Part shown: one piece after another, positions 25,544 through 34,923 of the stretch
Numbering within the stretch: position 1 is the stretch's first letter
How the letters are laid out: each line of letters begins with the position of its first letter
Assembly: GCF_033842475.1 (NCBI RefSeq)
Contig: NZ_JAWXYB010000018.1
Span: 975,501 to 1,039,500, forward strand
Source of the DNA: Acidiphilium acidophilum
Lineage (GTDB): Bacteria > Pseudomonadota > Alphaproteobacteria > Acetobacterales > Acetobacteraceae
DNA: 64,000 bases
Direction of reading: 5' to 3'
Notes under the pieces: generated by a model
What the model was told of the DNA's origin: nothing
Databases searched by the model: none
The model's input: the letters and a program-made list of their open reading frames with translations, nothing else
Translations under genes and position numbers: made by a program

Positions 25544-26731
25544 TCACCCCACCACGCGCCGGGATTTCCAGTCGAATTTGAGGGTGTCGCGCAGGCGGGG
25601 TGGGGTTCGGTAGGGTTCCTGTGGGCGGGGGACGGTGTAGGTGCGGATGGTGATGATTTCGGGGTCGATTTCGAGGCGGAGGAAGCCGAAGCGGTCGTCG
25701 ATATAGGCGTCGAGGGTGACGTTGGGCTGGTCGGGCGGGGTCAGGGGGACGGTGGGGGGTTGGCCATCGACCGATTGCATGCGCGAGAGGTTGTGATAGC
25801 CGCCGAAGCCCGCGACGATGAAGGGTTTGGCGCTGCCGTCTGTCTCGGTGATGGTGAAGCGCTGGTAGTTATGGACGTGGCCGGCGAAGACCATGTGGGC
25901 CTGGCGGCCCGAGGCGGTTTCGGCTTCGGTGAGGACCTCCTGCATGACTTTGCTGCCGGAATTATAGGCATCGAGCGAGTGGATCGGGTGGTGCATCGCG
26001 ACGATGATGGGTTTGTCGGTGGCGGCGGCCTGGAGTTCGCCGGCGAACCAGTCGCGCTGGTCCTGTTGGACGACGCCGCCTTCGGGGACGTTGTCGTAGA
26101 GGCCGATGAAGGTGGCGTAGGGGGTTTCGAGGGTGAAGTAGCAGTTCGGCTGGGTCATCGCGGTGCGCGGGATGTCCATGGCTTCGGGCGTGTGGGTGCC
26201 GGGGGTGGCGGCGCAGAAATTCTGCATGAAGGCGGTGAGGGAGGGGACGTTATCGACGATGACGCCGTTATCGTAGATGTCGCCATCGTGGTTGCCGGGG
26301 ACGCCGAGGATGGGCAGGGGGTAGTATTCGTAGGGCAGGTAGAACTGGGGGTAGTAGCGGCTCGCCTGACCGTCGAAATAGATCACGTCGCCGCAATGGT
26401 AGGCGAAGGCGGGTTTGCCGTAGGGGCCGGTGATGGCGGCATCGGTGATCATGCCGGCGGCGACGAGTTCCTGGGGGGTGGGGTCGAGCACGCCGCCGGT
26501 ATCGGCGATGAGGTGCAGGGCCATGCCGCCGGCTTTTTTCATGGCGGCGACCTGATCGGGGATGATGCTGGCGAGGTCGAGCCGGTAGGGGGCTTCGCCG
26601 GTCGGCGGGGGCAGGGGCTGGAAGCCGGCGCCTTCGCTGAGCGGGGCGAGTTGGGAGTGCAGGCCGTGATGTTCGGCGATCGGGGTGCCGAAACGGTGGG
26701 GGTTGGGTTTGCCGTGGTGATGTTTTGTCAT
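25544..26731 (-). CDS. calcineurin-like metallophosphoesterase
   Basis: A 395-residue protein with the dinuclear metal motifs in order: HLIADTGG (variant of D-x-H), FAYHCGDVIYFDG (GD), LGVPGNHDGD (GNHD), VAMHHPIHS and VFAGHVHNYQRF (GHxH). It belongs to the group that resembles purple acid-type phosphatases, cleaving phosphomono- or diesters. There is no N-terminal signal peptide; the start is His-rich (MTKHHHGKPN). The gene is alone, with the hairpin repeat just downstream. Confidence 0.85.
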   Translation of the reverse strand: MTKHHHGKPNPHRFGTPIAEHHGLHSQLAPLSEGAGFQPLPPPTGEAPYRLDLASIIPDQVAAMKKAGGMALHLIADTGGVLDPTPQELVAAGMITDAAITGPYGKPAFAYHCGDVIYFDGQASRYYPQFYLPYEYYPLPILGVPGNHDGDIYDNGVIVDNVPSLTAFMQNFCAATPGTHTPEAMDIPRTAMTQPNCYFTLETPYATFIGLYDNVPEGGVVQQDQRDWFAGELQAAATDKPIIVAMHHPIHSLDAYNSGSKVMQEVLTEAETASGRQAHMVFAGHVHNYQRFTITETDGSAKPFIVAGFGGYHNLSRMQSVDGQPPTVPLTPPDQPNVTLDAYIDDRFGFLRLEIDPEIITIRTYTVPRPQEPYRTPPRLRDTLKFDWKSRRVVG

Positions 26732-26803
26732 GCCGCCCTCTGAATTGGTGGGACCGATGGGTTAGCGCGCCGGGTGGGGGGTGAGAAAGACAGGTTTATG
26801 ACA

Positions 26804-27535
26804 TCAGAACTGGTCCTTCGCGGTGCGCAGGCGGGCGAATTCCTCGGGGGTCTGGGCGCGGAGGAAGGGGTTGGTCAAAAGCTCCTCGGCGAGGCGGACC
26901 GGGATTGTGGGTTCGCGCTCGGCGCGGAGGCGTTCGACTTCCCGGGCGCGGACCATCAGGGCTTCGTTGTCGGGATCGACGCTGCGGGCGAAGCGGGCAT
27001 TGGCGAGGGTGTATTCGTGGCCGCAGAGCAGCATGGTGTCGGGCGGGAGGGTCGCGATGCGGTGCAGGCTGGTGTGGAAGGTCTCGGGCGTGCCTTCGAA
27101 CATGCGGCCGCAGCCGAGGCTGAACAAGGTGTCGCCGACGGCGGCGATGATGTCGTCGAACACGTAGGTGACGTGGCCGGTGGTGTGGCCGGGGGTGGTG
27201 ATCATGCGGAGTTTGGCGCTGCCGAAATCGATCGTGTCGTTGTCGTTCAGGGCGATGTCGAGCGGGGGAAGGCGGTGCGCGTCGGCGGCGTTGCCGACGA
27301 GTTTGGCCCCGAAACGGGCGGCGAGGGCTTGGGCGCCGGCGATGTGGTCGTCGTGATGGTGGGTGAGCAGGACGTAGTCGAGCTTCGAGCCTTCGCGGTC
27401 GACCGCGAGGATGGCGGCTTCGGCATCGGCGGGGTCGATGAACGCGGTGGCGTCGTCGCGGGAGAGGTACCAGGCGTAGTTGTCGGTCAGCATGGGGACG
27501 CGGGTGATGGTGTAGCCGGCGTAGGCGATGGACAT
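26804..27535 (-). CDS. gloB: hydroxyacylglutathione hydrolase (glyoxalase II)
   Basis: A 243-residue metallo-beta-lactamase-fold enzyme with the binuclear site THHHDDHIAGA, TTPGHTTGHVTYV and a CGHEYT segment typical of GloB; the C-terminal HAGH domain follows (NARFARSVDPDNEALM, RLRAEREPTIP). It hydrolyses S-lactoylglutathione to lactate and glutathione in methylglyoxal detoxification. It is divergent from a methyltransferase gene with a 32-base gap, an arrangement common in alphaproteobacteria. Confidence 0.94.
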   Translation of the reverse strand: MSIAYAGYTITRVPMLTDNYAWYLSRDDATAFIDPADAEAAILAVDREGSKLDYVLLTHHHDDHIAGAQALAARFGAKLVGNAADAHRLPPLDIALNDNDTIDFGSAKLRMITTPGHTTGHVTYVFDDIIAAVGDTLFSLGCGRMFEGTPETFHTSLHRIATLPPDTMLLCGHEYTLANARFARSVDPDNEALMVRAREVERLRAEREPTIPVRLAEELLTNPFLRAQTPEEFARLRTAKDQF

Positions 27536-27567
27536 GATCGATCTTTCAGAAGTGCTATAACGTTCGC

Positions 27568-28275
27568 ATGAGTATAGATGCGACGACGATGGCGGATTTC
27601 TATGCCACGCGCCACGGCGTGATGGCGGCGCGCCAGATCCGTGCGCGTCTCGGGGTGTTGTGGCCGGATGCGACCGGGCTGGATGTGCTGGGGCTGGGTT
27701 ATGCGGCCCCTTACGTGCGGCTGTGGCGCGAGCAGGCGGCGCGGTGCGTGATGATTACGCCGGCGCAGATGGGGGCGGCGCGCTGGCCGGCTTCGCGACC
27801 CAATGCCAGTGCGGCGGCGGAGGAGGATTGCCTGCCGCTCGCGGATGTCAGTATCGACCGGCTCCTGCTGATCCACGGGCTGGAACATGCGGAATCGGCG
27901 CGGCGGATGCTGCGCGAGGCGTGGCGGGTGTTGCGGCCGGAGGGGCGGATGATCGTGGTGGTGCCCAACCGGGCCTCGCTCTGGGCGTATCTGGAGCGGA
28001 CCCCGTTCGGGCATGGCCAGCCTTACAGCGCGGCGCAGCTCGGGCGGTTGCTGGCGGGGTCGTTGTTCCGGGTCGAGCGTCGGGATGTCGCGTTGCTGAT
28101 TCCGCCGCTGGGGTTCGGGAAGGATCTGAGCACCGCCGACCTGCTGGAGCGGCTGGGGCGGCGGGCGATGCCGCAACTGGGCGGGGTGGTGGTGGCCGAG
28201 GCGGTGAAGGATGTCGCCGGCGTGATCCCGCTGATGCAGGGACGCCGGCGGCTGGTGCTGGCGCGGTCAGGGTAG
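27568..28275 (+). CDS. class I SAM-dependent methyltransferase-like protein
   Basis: A 235-residue protein with a Rossmann-type methyltransferase pattern: DVLGLGYAAPYV replaces the usual glycine-rich motif I, and RLLLIHGLEHAESARRMLREAWRVLRPEGRMIVVVPNR matches motifs IV-VI of Methyltransf_11 proteins (split here only for description). It is the usual partner divergent from gloB. Substrate unknown. Confidence 0.8.
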   Translation: MSIDATTMADFYATRHGVMAARQIRARLGVLWPDATGLDVLGLGYAAPYVRLWREQAARCVMITPAQMGAARWPASRPNASAAAEEDCLPLADVSIDRLLLIHGLEHAESARRMLREAWRVLRPEGRMIVVVPNRASLWAYLERTPFGHGQPYSAAQLGRLLAGSLFRVERRDVALLIPPLGFGKDLSTADLLERLGRRAMPQLGGVVVAEAVKDVAGVIPLMQGRRRLVLARSG

Positions 28276-28282
28276 ACGCATA

Positions 28283-28834
28283 TCAGCTATGTTTGAGTTT
28301 TTTCAGATGTTTCGCGGTCATCGCTTCGGCGCGGGCGCGGAACACCGTGTCGATCTTTTTCTGCTGGGCGGGGGTGAGCTTGGCGTAGAGGGTCTGGAAC
28401 GCGGCTGAGAGGGCGTTCATGTCGTCGGCGTTTTTGGCTGCGATGGCGGCGTAGGATTCCATGTTCTGGACCGCGTTCATGGTCGAGAGGGTTTTGCTGC
28501 GCTGCTGGTAGAGGGTGGCGAGGTTGAGGGCGTTGGTGCGCGAGACCTGGGTGAAGCCGTGCCAGCTCGATTCCTCGGCGGTGGTGATGCCGATCGATTT
28601 CTTCAATTTCGCGAGATTGGCGTCGACATGGGCGATCATGGCTTTCTGGGCCGGGGTCATGGTTGTCGTGGTGCCGGTGGTGGATTTTGTGGCGGTCGTG
28701 GTTTTGTCGGCCTTGGCGGTGGCGGTGGTGGTGGTGGCGGCGGTGGCGATGCCTGACGTGGCGATGCCGGCGGCGAGGATCAGGGCGGCCAAGGCGGGAG
28801 CGAGGGTCGGGGCAGATGGGTTGCGCAAGCGCAT
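28283..28834 (-). CDS. exported Spy/CpxP-like LTxxQ-motif protein
   Basis: A 183-residue protein. Residues 1-32 are a signal peptide (basic start, LAALILAAGIATSG core, ATA cleavage-like end). A Thr/Ala/Lys low-complexity stretch (about 33-58) is encoded by near-perfect trinucleotide repeats. The mature part is helical: MTPAQKAMIAHVDANLAKLK and a C-terminal LTPAQQKKIDTVF LTxxQ motif. Spy/CpxP proteins are periplasmic chaperones or stress sensors. Convergent with the methyltransferase gene. Confidence 0.78.
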   Translation of the reverse strand: MRLRNPSAPTLAPALAALILAAGIATSGIATAATTTTATAKADKTTTATKSTTGTTTTMTPAQKAMIAHVDANLAKLKKSIGITTAEESSWHGFTQVSRTNALNLATLYQQRSKTLSTMNAVQNMESYAAIAAKNADDMNALSAAFQTLYAKLTPAQQKKIDTVFRARAEAMTAKHLKKLKHS

Positions 28835-29068
28835 GAGCGGTCTCCTTCACGAGGGGCGGGTGGATGTCGGTAAGTTTAGAGCTTTGGTGATGACCGGATG
28901 TCGGCACGGGCGTGGCGGAATCATGGCCGAGGGTTGTTCGTGCGCGACGGCTTGCATGTTGGCGGAGCGGTTGATTTTTGCGATCGCGGTCGCAATGGTA
29001 TAGAAAGGACTGGAGTTGTCCGGTTTGTCCGGGCCGGTTTTTGGGCCAGTTTTATCAGGAGAATATCC

Positions 29069-29626
29069 ATGTTCATCGAAACCGATGTCACGCCTAATCC
29101 TGCGACGCTGAAATTCCTGCCCGGGCGTGTGGTGCTCGAACAGGGTTCCGCGGATTTCGACAGTGCGGAGGCGGCGGCGATCAGCCCGCTGGCCAAGGTT
29201 CTGTTCGAACTGCCGGCGGTCGAGCGGGTGTTTCTCGGCTCGGATTTCGTCTCTGTGACCAAGAGCGACGATGTGGCGTGGCCGGCGCTCAAGCCGCAGG
29301 TGCTCGGCGCGATCATGGAGCATTATCTGTCGGGGCGACCGGTGATGATGAGCGATGCTGCTGCGGCGGCGGAGGATGTCGATCCTGAGGACCGGGCGAT
29401 TGCCGATCAGATCAAGGAATTGCTCGATGCGCGGGTGCGGCCTGCCGTGGCCGGCGATGGCGGCGACATCGTGTTCCGGGGGTATCGCGCCGGGGTGGTG
29501 ACGCTGCATATGCAGGGGGCGTGCTCGGGATGCCCGTCATCCACGGCGACGCTGAAAATGGGGATCGAGAACCTGCTGCGCCATTACGTGCCGGAGGTGA
29601 CCTCGGTCCAGCAGGTGGCCGCGTGA
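29069..29626 (+). CDS. NifU-family Fe-S scaffold/carrier (Nfu)
   Basis: A 185-residue protein with an N-terminal Nfu_N domain ([19 protein letters not shown], about 5-90) and a C-terminal NifU-like domain with the Fe-S ligand motif CSGCPSS. It carries 4Fe-4S clusters to targets. ATG 29069 has AGGAG-like sequence (CAGGAG) just upstream. The stop overlaps the nitroreductase GTG start by four bases. The gene is in line with nitroreductase-tsaB-rimI, all overlapped. Confidence 0.93.
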   Translation: MFIETDVTPNPATLKFLPGRVVLEQGSADFDSAEAAAISPLAKVLFELPAVERVFLGSDFVSVTKSDDVAWPALKPQVLGAIMEHYLSGRPVMMSDAAAAAEDVDPEDRAIADQIKELLDARVRPAVAGDGGDIVFRGYRAGVVTLHMQGACSGCPSSTATLKMGIENLLRHYVPEVTSVQQVAA

Positions 29627-30207
29627 GTCTTGACGATGCGGCGCTGGACACGCTGTTCCGCGCCGCACGGACCAAGAATGCGTGGACCGATGAGCCGGTT
29701 TCCGACGAGGTTTTGCAGCAGCTTTACGATATCGTGAAGTTCGGCCCGACATCGGCGAATTCCTCGCCCGCGCGGTTCGTGTTTCTGCGGACGCCGGAGG
29801 CGCGCGAGAAGCTGAAGCCCGCGCTCAATCCTGGAAATATCGAGAAGACGATGACGGCGCCGGTGACGGTGATCGTTGCGTTCGATCCGCTGTTTTACGA
29901 GAAGCTGCCGAAATTGTTTCCTCATGCCGATGCGCGGGGCTGGTTTTCCGGCAATCCGGATCTGGCCGATGAGACCGCGTTTCGCAATGGGACGTTGCAG
30001 GGGGCTTATCTGATCATGGCGGCGCGGGCGCTCGGGCTGGATTGCGGGCCGATGTCCGGCTTCGACCGGGCCAAGGTGGATCAGTTGTTTCTGTCCGATC
30101 AGGGGTGGAAATCGAATTTTCTGGTCAATCTCGGGCATGGGGTCGCGGAGGATGCGTTCGAGCGGTCGCCGCGACTCGATTTCGACGAGGCCTGCGTTCT
30201 GGCGTGA
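29623..30207 (+). CDS. nitroreductase family protein (RutE-like malonic semialdehyde reductase type)
   Basis: A 194-residue FMN enzyme. [15 protein letters not shown] and the late [15 protein letters not shown] region are typical of the RutE/HadB subgroup (3-hydroxypropionate-forming reductases). A GTG start at 29623 overlaps the nfu stop; it gives the family-length N-terminus [20 protein letters not shown]. Other rut genes are absent, so the RutE role is not certain. Confidence 0.85.
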   Translation: MSLDDAALDTLFRAARTKNAWTDEPVSDEVLQQLYDIVKFGPTSANSSPARFVFLRTPEAREKLKPALNPGNIEKTMTAPVTVIVAFDPLFYEKLPKLFPHADARGWFSGNPDLADETAFRNGTLQGAYLIMAARALGLDCGPMSGFDRAKVDQLFLSDQGWKSNFLVNLGHGVAEDAFERSPRLDFDEACVLA

Positions 30208-30866
30208 TGGCGCGGCATGTTCTGGTGATCGATGCGGCGCAACGCGGGGCGCGGGTTGCGGTGCTCGATGGCGAGCGGGTGGTGGCCGAACGATCCGGCG
30301 CGCCGGAGACCGGGCTCGCTGATGTTTTGCCGGTCTGGATTGCCGAGTGCATCGGCGCGGCGGGGATTGCGGCGGGCGACCTCGGTGCGATCGGGGTGAC
30401 GGTCGGGCCGGGGAGTTTTACCGGGTTGCGGGCCTCGATCGCGGTGGCGCAGGGCGTCGGGCTCGCGGCTGACGTGCCGGTTCATGGGATTGCCATGGGC
30501 GAGGCGTTTTCGGCCGCGTTTCCCATGTTGCGACGGCCGCTCTGGGTTGCGCTGACCGCGCGGCGGGGGCGGGTGTTTCTGGAGCGGGACGGGGTGGCTG
30601 CCGGGTTCGACGAGACCGATCTGCCCGAACCGGAGGGGCCGATCGCGCTGGCCGGTGAACAGGCCGGGGCGGTTGCGGCGCGGCTGGCGGCGCGCGGGTT
30701 CGATGTGATGCTGACCGATGCGCGGGCCTGTTCCGCGACGGCGATGGCGGCGGCGCTGCGGCTTCATGTGGCGGCGGGGCTGCCATTGCGGGCGGCGATG
30801 CCGCTTTATGTCGATCCGCCGGAAGCGAGGCTGCCGAGCGGCGGGTTGCGCCCCGCGCCGCAATGA
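30207..30866 (+). CDS. tsaB: tRNA t6A synthesis protein TsaB
   Basis: A 219-residue actin-like ATPase-fold protein with GAIGVTVGPGSFTGLRASIA, the diagnostic TsaB segment, and an N-terminal VLVIDAAQRG strand. TsaB acts with TsaD and TsaE in threonylcarbamoylation of A37 in ANN-decoding tRNAs. The ATG shares one base with the preceding stop and the gene overlaps rimI by four, a common tsaB-rimI pair. Confidence 0.92.
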   Translation: MARHVLVIDAAQRGARVAVLDGERVVAERSGAPETGLADVLPVWIAECIGAAGIAAGDLGAIGVTVGPGSFTGLRASIAVAQGVGLAADVPVHGIAMGEAFSAAFPMLRRPLWVALTARRGRVFLERDGVAAGFDETDLPEPEGPIALAGEQAGAVAARLAARGFDVMLTDARACSATAMAAALRLHVAAGLPLRAAMPLYVDPPEARLPSGGLRPAPQ

Positions 30867-31297
30867 TGGGCGATATCGTCGCGGTCTCGGGCGTGCAGTG
30901 CGAGGCGATGGCGGCGGTGCATCGGGCGGCTTTCGGGGTGGAGGCGTGGTCCGCGCGGGAGATCGCCACTCTGTTCGCCACGCCGCTGGTGTTCGGCTTT
31001 CTGAGCGAAGCCGGCGGGATGGTGATGGCGCGGGCGGTGGCGGATGAGGCCGAAATCCTGACGATCGGCGTGGTGCCCGCGATGCGACGGCAGGGTCTTG
31101 CGCGGGGCTTGCTCGATCGGGTGATCGCGGAAGCGCGATGCCGGGCGGCGACGACGCTGTTTCTGGAGGTTGCGGCGGGGAATGCGGCGGCGCGTGCGCT
31201 TTACCGCAGCGCCGGGTTCGAGGAGTGTGGTGTTCGCGCCGATTACTACGGTGCGGGGCGCGATGCGGTGGTGCTCAGGCGGTCCCTTTGCGAATGA
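30863..31297 (+). CDS. rimI: ribosomal protein S18 alanine N-acetyltransferase
   Basis: A 144-residue GNAT enzyme. AEILTIGVVPAMRRQGLARGLLD carries the acetyl-CoA loop (RRQGLA) and FLEVAAGNAAARALYRSAGF is the RimI motif B. It acetylates the N-terminal Ala of S18. It follows tsaB with overlap ATGA. The last 23 bases overlap the 3' end of convergent tusA-like gene. Confidence 0.9.
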   Translation: MMGDIVAVSGVQCEAMAAVHRAAFGVEAWSAREIATLFATPLVFGFLSEAGGMVMARAVADEAEILTIGVVPAMRRQGLARGLLDRVIAEARCRAATTLFLEVAAGNAAARALYRSAGFEECGVRADYYGAGRDAVVLRRSLCE

Positions 31298-31538
31298 CCA
31301 GCACGGCGCTGCCATCATCGAGATCGAACATGTCGAGCAGGTCGTGACCCTGATCGGCGGCGGCGCGGGGAACATTGGCGCGCGGATCGGTTCCGGTGAG
31401 TCGCACCAGTAGAATCGCACCCTCCGGTAGCGAATCGAGCGCGAGCCGGGTGCGGACGAAAGTCATGGGGCAGGTTTCGCCAGTAATGTCGATCGCCCGG
31501 TCGTGCGGGGGCATCTCTGCGATGTTGATGCGCTGCAT
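31275..31538 (-). CDS. TusA-family sulfur carrier protein
   Basis: An 87-residue protein with the family motif around the active cysteine: AIDITGETCPMTFVRTRLAL, a CPMTFV variant of CPxP found in TusA-like proteins of alphaproteobacteria. The C-terminal DDGSAVLVIRK strand fits the fold. It transfers persulfide sulfur, but the acceptor is unknown. Its 3' end runs 23 bases into rimI on the opposite strand. Confidence 0.88.
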   Translation of the reverse strand: MQRINIAEMPPHDRAIDITGETCPMTFVRTRLALDSLPEGAILLVRLTGTDPRANVPRAAADQGHDLLDMFDLDDGSAVLVIRKGTA

Positions 31539-31694
31539 TAAGGTTTTCCAATCATCCGCAAAAGTTTGACCAATGGTCGCCTGTTCTGATTTGGCCGATC
31601 GGGGGGAATTTCATGGCGTTTGTTGCATTCGCGATGAAAATACGCCAAACACTTGCCCAGTCACCCCGTAACAACGCATTCCGAAGGACTAATG

Positions 31695-32162
31695 ATGTCT
31701 GAGTCACAATCCAACAGCCAACTATTGCAACTGACCGCGCAGATTATTGCAGCGCATGTGTCGCATAATTCGGTGACCACGGATATGCTGCCGGCGCTCA
31801 TCCGCGAAGTCTATCAGAGCCTGAGCGGGACTGAAACCCCGGTGGTCGAGGCTGCGGCGCCGCCGGAGCCGGCGGTCAATCCGAAGAAATCGGTGTTCAA
31901 CGATTACATCATCTGCCTCGAAGACGGCAAAAAGCTGAAAATGCTGCGTCGTCATCTGAAGTCGGCCTATAATCTGACGCCGGAACAGTATCGTGAGCGT
32001 TGGCAGCTTCCTGCCGAGTATCCGATGGTCGCGCCGAGCTATGCCAAGCAGCGCTCCAATCTGGCCAAGAAGATCGGCCTCGGCACCAAGCCCGCCGCGG
32101 CTGCCGCAGCACCCGCCGCCGCTCCGGCGACACCGACGCCGCGCGGCAAGAAGAACGCCTGA
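31695..32162 (+). CDS. MucR/Ros-family transcriptional regulator
   Basis: A 155-residue protein with the Ros/MucR core CLEDGKKLKMLRRHLKSAYN, LTPEQYRERWQLPAEYPMVA and a YAKQRSNLAKKIGLG end, followed by an Ala-rich tail. Within the zinc-finger-like region Cys74, Asp77 and His87 are kept, but Ala91-Tyr92 stand where Ros has His-His. MucR proteins bind AT-rich DNA as silencers of exopolysaccharide and surface genes. Start ATG 31695 is 6 bases after GAAGGA; the ATG one codon earlier is only 3 bases away. It has its own 156-base upstream region and a strong terminator. Confidence 0.92.
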   Translation: MSESQSNSQLLQLTAQIIAAHVSHNSVTTDMLPALIREVYQSLSGTETPVVEAAAPPEPAVNPKKSVFNDYIICLEDGKKLKMLRRHLKSAYNLTPEQYRERWQLPAEYPMVAPSYAKQRSNLAKKIGLGTKPAAAAAAPAAAPATPTPRGKKNA

Positions 32163-32210
32163 TTTCGGCTGCGTGCCGGGTCGGCTCTGCCGGATTTTTT
32201 GAAGATACCG

Positions 32211-32242
32211 AAAAAAAGGCCGGTCTTGTGACCGGCCTTTTT
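32211..32242. terminator. bidirectional intrinsic terminator between mucR-like gene and glpF
   Basis: Stem GGCCGGTC/GACCGGCC (32218-32225 and 32230-32237), loop TTGT, with A7 before and T5 after. It serves the plus-strand mucR-like gene and, read on the minus strand, the glp operon whose last stop is at 32262. The same 8-bp stem occurs at 55240. Confidence 0.9.
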
Positions 32243-32261
32243 GCGTTGCGGTGATGTCGGA

Positions 32262-33278
32262 TCAGCGTGCGAGCGGGCCGTGGGCCTGTTTTGCACGGTC
32301 GAGCGCGGCCTGGAGTTGTTCGAGGCTGTAGCCCATGCCGTCCTGGGCAGGTTTCGGGTGCTGGGATTTCAGCAACTGGTCCCGTGCGATCAGGGTGAGG
32401 CCGATCGCCCATTTATAGACGTAGACCGCGAGGACGGCGCCGATCATCGGGCCGACGACCGGGACCCACCAGTAATCATGCGGGCCGGGGAAGGCGTTGG
32501 AGCCCCAGCCGGCGACCCAGGTGAACAGGCGCGGGCCGAAGTCACGGGCCGGGTTGATCGCGTAACCGGCATCGACGCCGTAGGACATGCCGATCACCGC
32601 GACCGCGATGCCGACCATGAACGGACCCATGTTCGATTGCGGGCTGAGGTTCAGATTGTCGGAGATCGCGAGGATGAACAGCAGCAGGAAGAAGGTGCCG
32701 ATGATCTGGTCGAGCAAGGCAAGGTCCATGTGCGCGCCGAGATAGGAGGCGGGGAAGGTGGCGAAGATGCTGAACGTGGTCAGCCCGCCTTTGGCCGCGT
32801 AGGAGGCGACGTGGTGGGCGGCGTTCCAGGCATCGATCGCGCGGAAGTAATCGGCGTAGACTAGGGCGGCGCCGGTGAAGCAGCCGGCGACCTGGGCGAC
32901 CCAGTAGGGCAGGATCTTGCGCCAGGGGAAATCGCCCTTGACCGCAAAGGCGAGGCTGACTGCCGGGTTGAGATGCGCCCCGGTGACGCCGCCGGCGACA
33001 TAGACCGCGAGGGTGACCGCGAAGGCCCAGCCCCAGGTGATCAGCAGCCAGCCGCCCGCGCCGTTGAAGATGACCGCGGTGCGACCCGATTCGGTAAGGC
33101 CGACCACCGCGACCGCGACGACGCCGGCACCGAAGGCGATCAGCACGACGCAGCCGAGGAATTCGGCGATCATTTCGGCGTAGATCGAGGTGGCGCGCCA
33201 GCCCGACTTCACGCCCATCAAGGGCCGCGAGGCGGGTTGTGGCGTGCTTTCCATCTGGTATTCGGTTGTGTTGGACAT
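32262..33278 (-). CDS. glpF: glycerol facilitator, MIP/aquaglyceroporin family
   Basis: A 338-residue inner-membrane channel with six helices and both pore motifs: GAHLNPAVSLAF (about 100-110) and GYAINPARDFGPR (about 236-248). The Asp after the second NPAR is the glycerol-facilitator marker (GlpF-type rather than water-only). It has an extended C-terminal cytoplasmic tail of about 45 residues ending QAALDRAKQAHGPLAR. It is last in the glpD-glpK-glpF order, 25 bases after glpK. Confidence 0.93.
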   Translation of the reverse strand: MSNTTEYQMESTPQPASRPLMGVKSGWRATSIYAEMIAEFLGCVVLIAFGAGVVAVAVVGLTESGRTAVIFNGAGGWLLITWGWAFAVTLAVYVAGGVTGAHLNPAVSLAFAVKGDFPWRKILPYWVAQVAGCFTGAALVYADYFRAIDAWNAAHHVASYAAKGGLTTFSIFATFPASYLGAHMDLALLDQIIGTFFLLLFILAISDNLNLSPQSNMGPFMVGIAVAVIGMSYGVDAGYAINPARDFGPRLFTWVAGWGSNAFPGPHDYWWVPVVGPMIGAVLAVYVYKWAIGLTLIARDQLLKSQHPKPAQDGMGYSLEQLQAALDRAKQAHGPLAR

Positions 33279-33303
33279 AAAACGAGTTCCCCTTGATTTT
33301 TGT

Positions 33304-34803
33304 TCAGTCGACCCAGGCGAAAGAGCGCTGGACGGCTTTTTTCCATGATTTGTAGTGATGATTGCGGGCTTCGGCGGTCATTTTGGGTTCCCAGGTCTTG
33401 TCGATGCCCCAGTTGGCGCGGAGATCCTCGACGTTTTTCCAGTAACCGACGGCGAGACCCGCCGCGTAGGCTGCGCCGAGGGCGGTGGTTTCGGTCATTT
33501 TCGGGCGCACCACCGGGGCGTCGAGAATGTCGGACTGGAATTGCATCAGCAATTCGTTCGCGACCATGCCGCCATCGGTTTTCAATGCGGCGAGGGTGAT
33601 GCCGCTATCGGCCTGCATGGCTTCGACCACGTCGCGCACCTGATAGGCGGTGGATTCGAGGGCGGCGCGGGCGAGATGGGCGCGGGTGGCGTAGCGGGTG
33701 AGGCCGGCGATGACGCCGCGGGCGTCGTCTTTCCAGTAGGGGGCGTAGAGGCCGGAAAAGGCGGGGACGATATAGACATCGCCGTTATCGGCGACGCTGG
33801 CGGCGAGGGGTTCGATCTGCGGGGCGACATCGAAGAGTTTGAGATTGTCGCGCAGCCATTGCACCAGCGCGCCGGTGATGGCGATGGCACCTTCCAGCGC
33901 GTAGCGGGGTTTTTCATCGCCGAACTGATAGGCGAGGGTGGTGAGCAGGCCGGCTTTGGATTGCACGGGTTCGGTGCCGGTGTTCATCAGCATGAAGGAG
34001 CCGGTGCCGTAGGTGTTTTTCGCCTCGCCGGGGGAGAAGCAGGTCTGGCCGACCAGGGCGGCCTGCTGGTCGCCGAGCATGCCGGCGAGCCGGGTGCCGC
34101 GCAGCGGGGCGGTGTGGATTTCGCCGTAGATCGCCGAGGAGGGCACGATTTTCGGCAGGCAGGCGCGCGGGATGTTGAAATGCTTCAGCATTTCGTCGTC
34201 CCAGTCGCAGGTGGCGAGGTCGATCAGCATGGTGCGGCTGGCGTTGGTGACATCGGTGACGTGAACGCCGCCATTTGTGCCGCCGGTGAGGTTCCAGGTC
34301 ATCCAGGAGTCGATCGTGCCGAACAGGGCATCGCCCGATTCGGCCTTTGCGCGGGCGCCTTCGATGTTTTCCAGAATCCAGAGCAGTTTCAGGCCGGAGA
34401 AATAGGTGGCCAGCGGCAGGCCGGTTTTGGCGCGGAACCGGTCCTGCCCGCCATCGCGGGTGAAGCGCTGGACCAGCTGGTCGGTGCGGGTATCCATCCA
34501 GACCAGGGCATTGCAGAGCGGCTGGCCGGTGTGACGGTCCCACAGGAGTGTGGTTTCGCGCTGGTTGGTGATGCCGACCGCGACCAGATCGGACGCGGTG
34601 AGGTTGGCGCGGGCGAGGGCGGCGCCGATGACCTCGTTGGTGTTGGCCATGATTTCCAGCGGGTCGTGCTCGACCCAGCCGGGTTTGGGGTAGATTTGTT
34701 TGTGTTCCTTCTGGGCGACCGAGACGATGTTGCCGCCTTTGTCGAACACGATGAAGCGCGAACTCGTGGTGCCCTGATCGATGGCGCCGACGTAACTGGT
34801 CAT
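33304..34803 (-). CDS. glpK: glycerol kinase
   Basis: A 499-residue FGGY kinase starting with [18 protein letters not shown] and carrying [30 protein letters not shown] and [11 protein letters not shown]. It phosphorylates glycerol to sn-glycerol-3-P. It follows glpD by 141 bases that hold two inverted hairpin repeat copies. Confidence 0.97.
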   Translation of the reverse strand: MTSYVGAIDQGTTSSRFIVFDKGGNIVSVAQKEHKQIYPKPGWVEHDPLEIMANTNEVIGAALARANLTASDLVAVGITNQRETTLLWDRHTGQPLCNALVWMDTRTDQLVQRFTRDGGQDRFRAKTGLPLATYFSGLKLLWILENIEGARAKAESGDALFGTIDSWMTWNLTGGTNGGVHVTDVTNASRTMLIDLATCDWDDEMLKHFNIPRACLPKIVPSSAIYGEIHTAPLRGTRLAGMLGDQQAALVGQTCFSPGEAKNTYGTGSFMLMNTGTEPVQSKAGLLTTLAYQFGDEKPRYALEGAIAITGALVQWLRDNLKLFDVAPQIEPLAASVADNGDVYIVPAFSGLYAPYWKDDARGVIAGLTRYATRAHLARAALESTAYQVRDVVEAMQADSGITLAALKTDGGMVANELLMQFQSDILDAPVVRPKMTETTALGAAYAAGLAVGYWKNVEDLRANWGIDKTWEPKMTAEARNHHYKSWKKAVQRSFAWVD

Positions 34804-34842
34804 GTTGATTTCCCCCGTGGGTTTTTATTCAGGACGTAACAA

Positions 34843-34877
34843 GCTTCTTTTTTTTGTAAAAAAAGAAGCAAAAAAAT
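34843..34877 (-). repeat. AT-rich hairpin repeat, copy B (inverted member of pair B-C)
   Basis: Reads on the minus strand as TTTTTTGCTTCTTTTTTTAC and its complement, i.e. the same unit as copies A, C and E in opposite orientation. It stands in the glpK leader 40 bases before its start codon. A 46-base spacer separates it from copy C. Confidence 0.85.
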
Positions 34878-34923
34878 TCCTTTGCCTTGGTCTGTGCTGG
34901 TTTCACCTCCCGTGACCCAGTCC

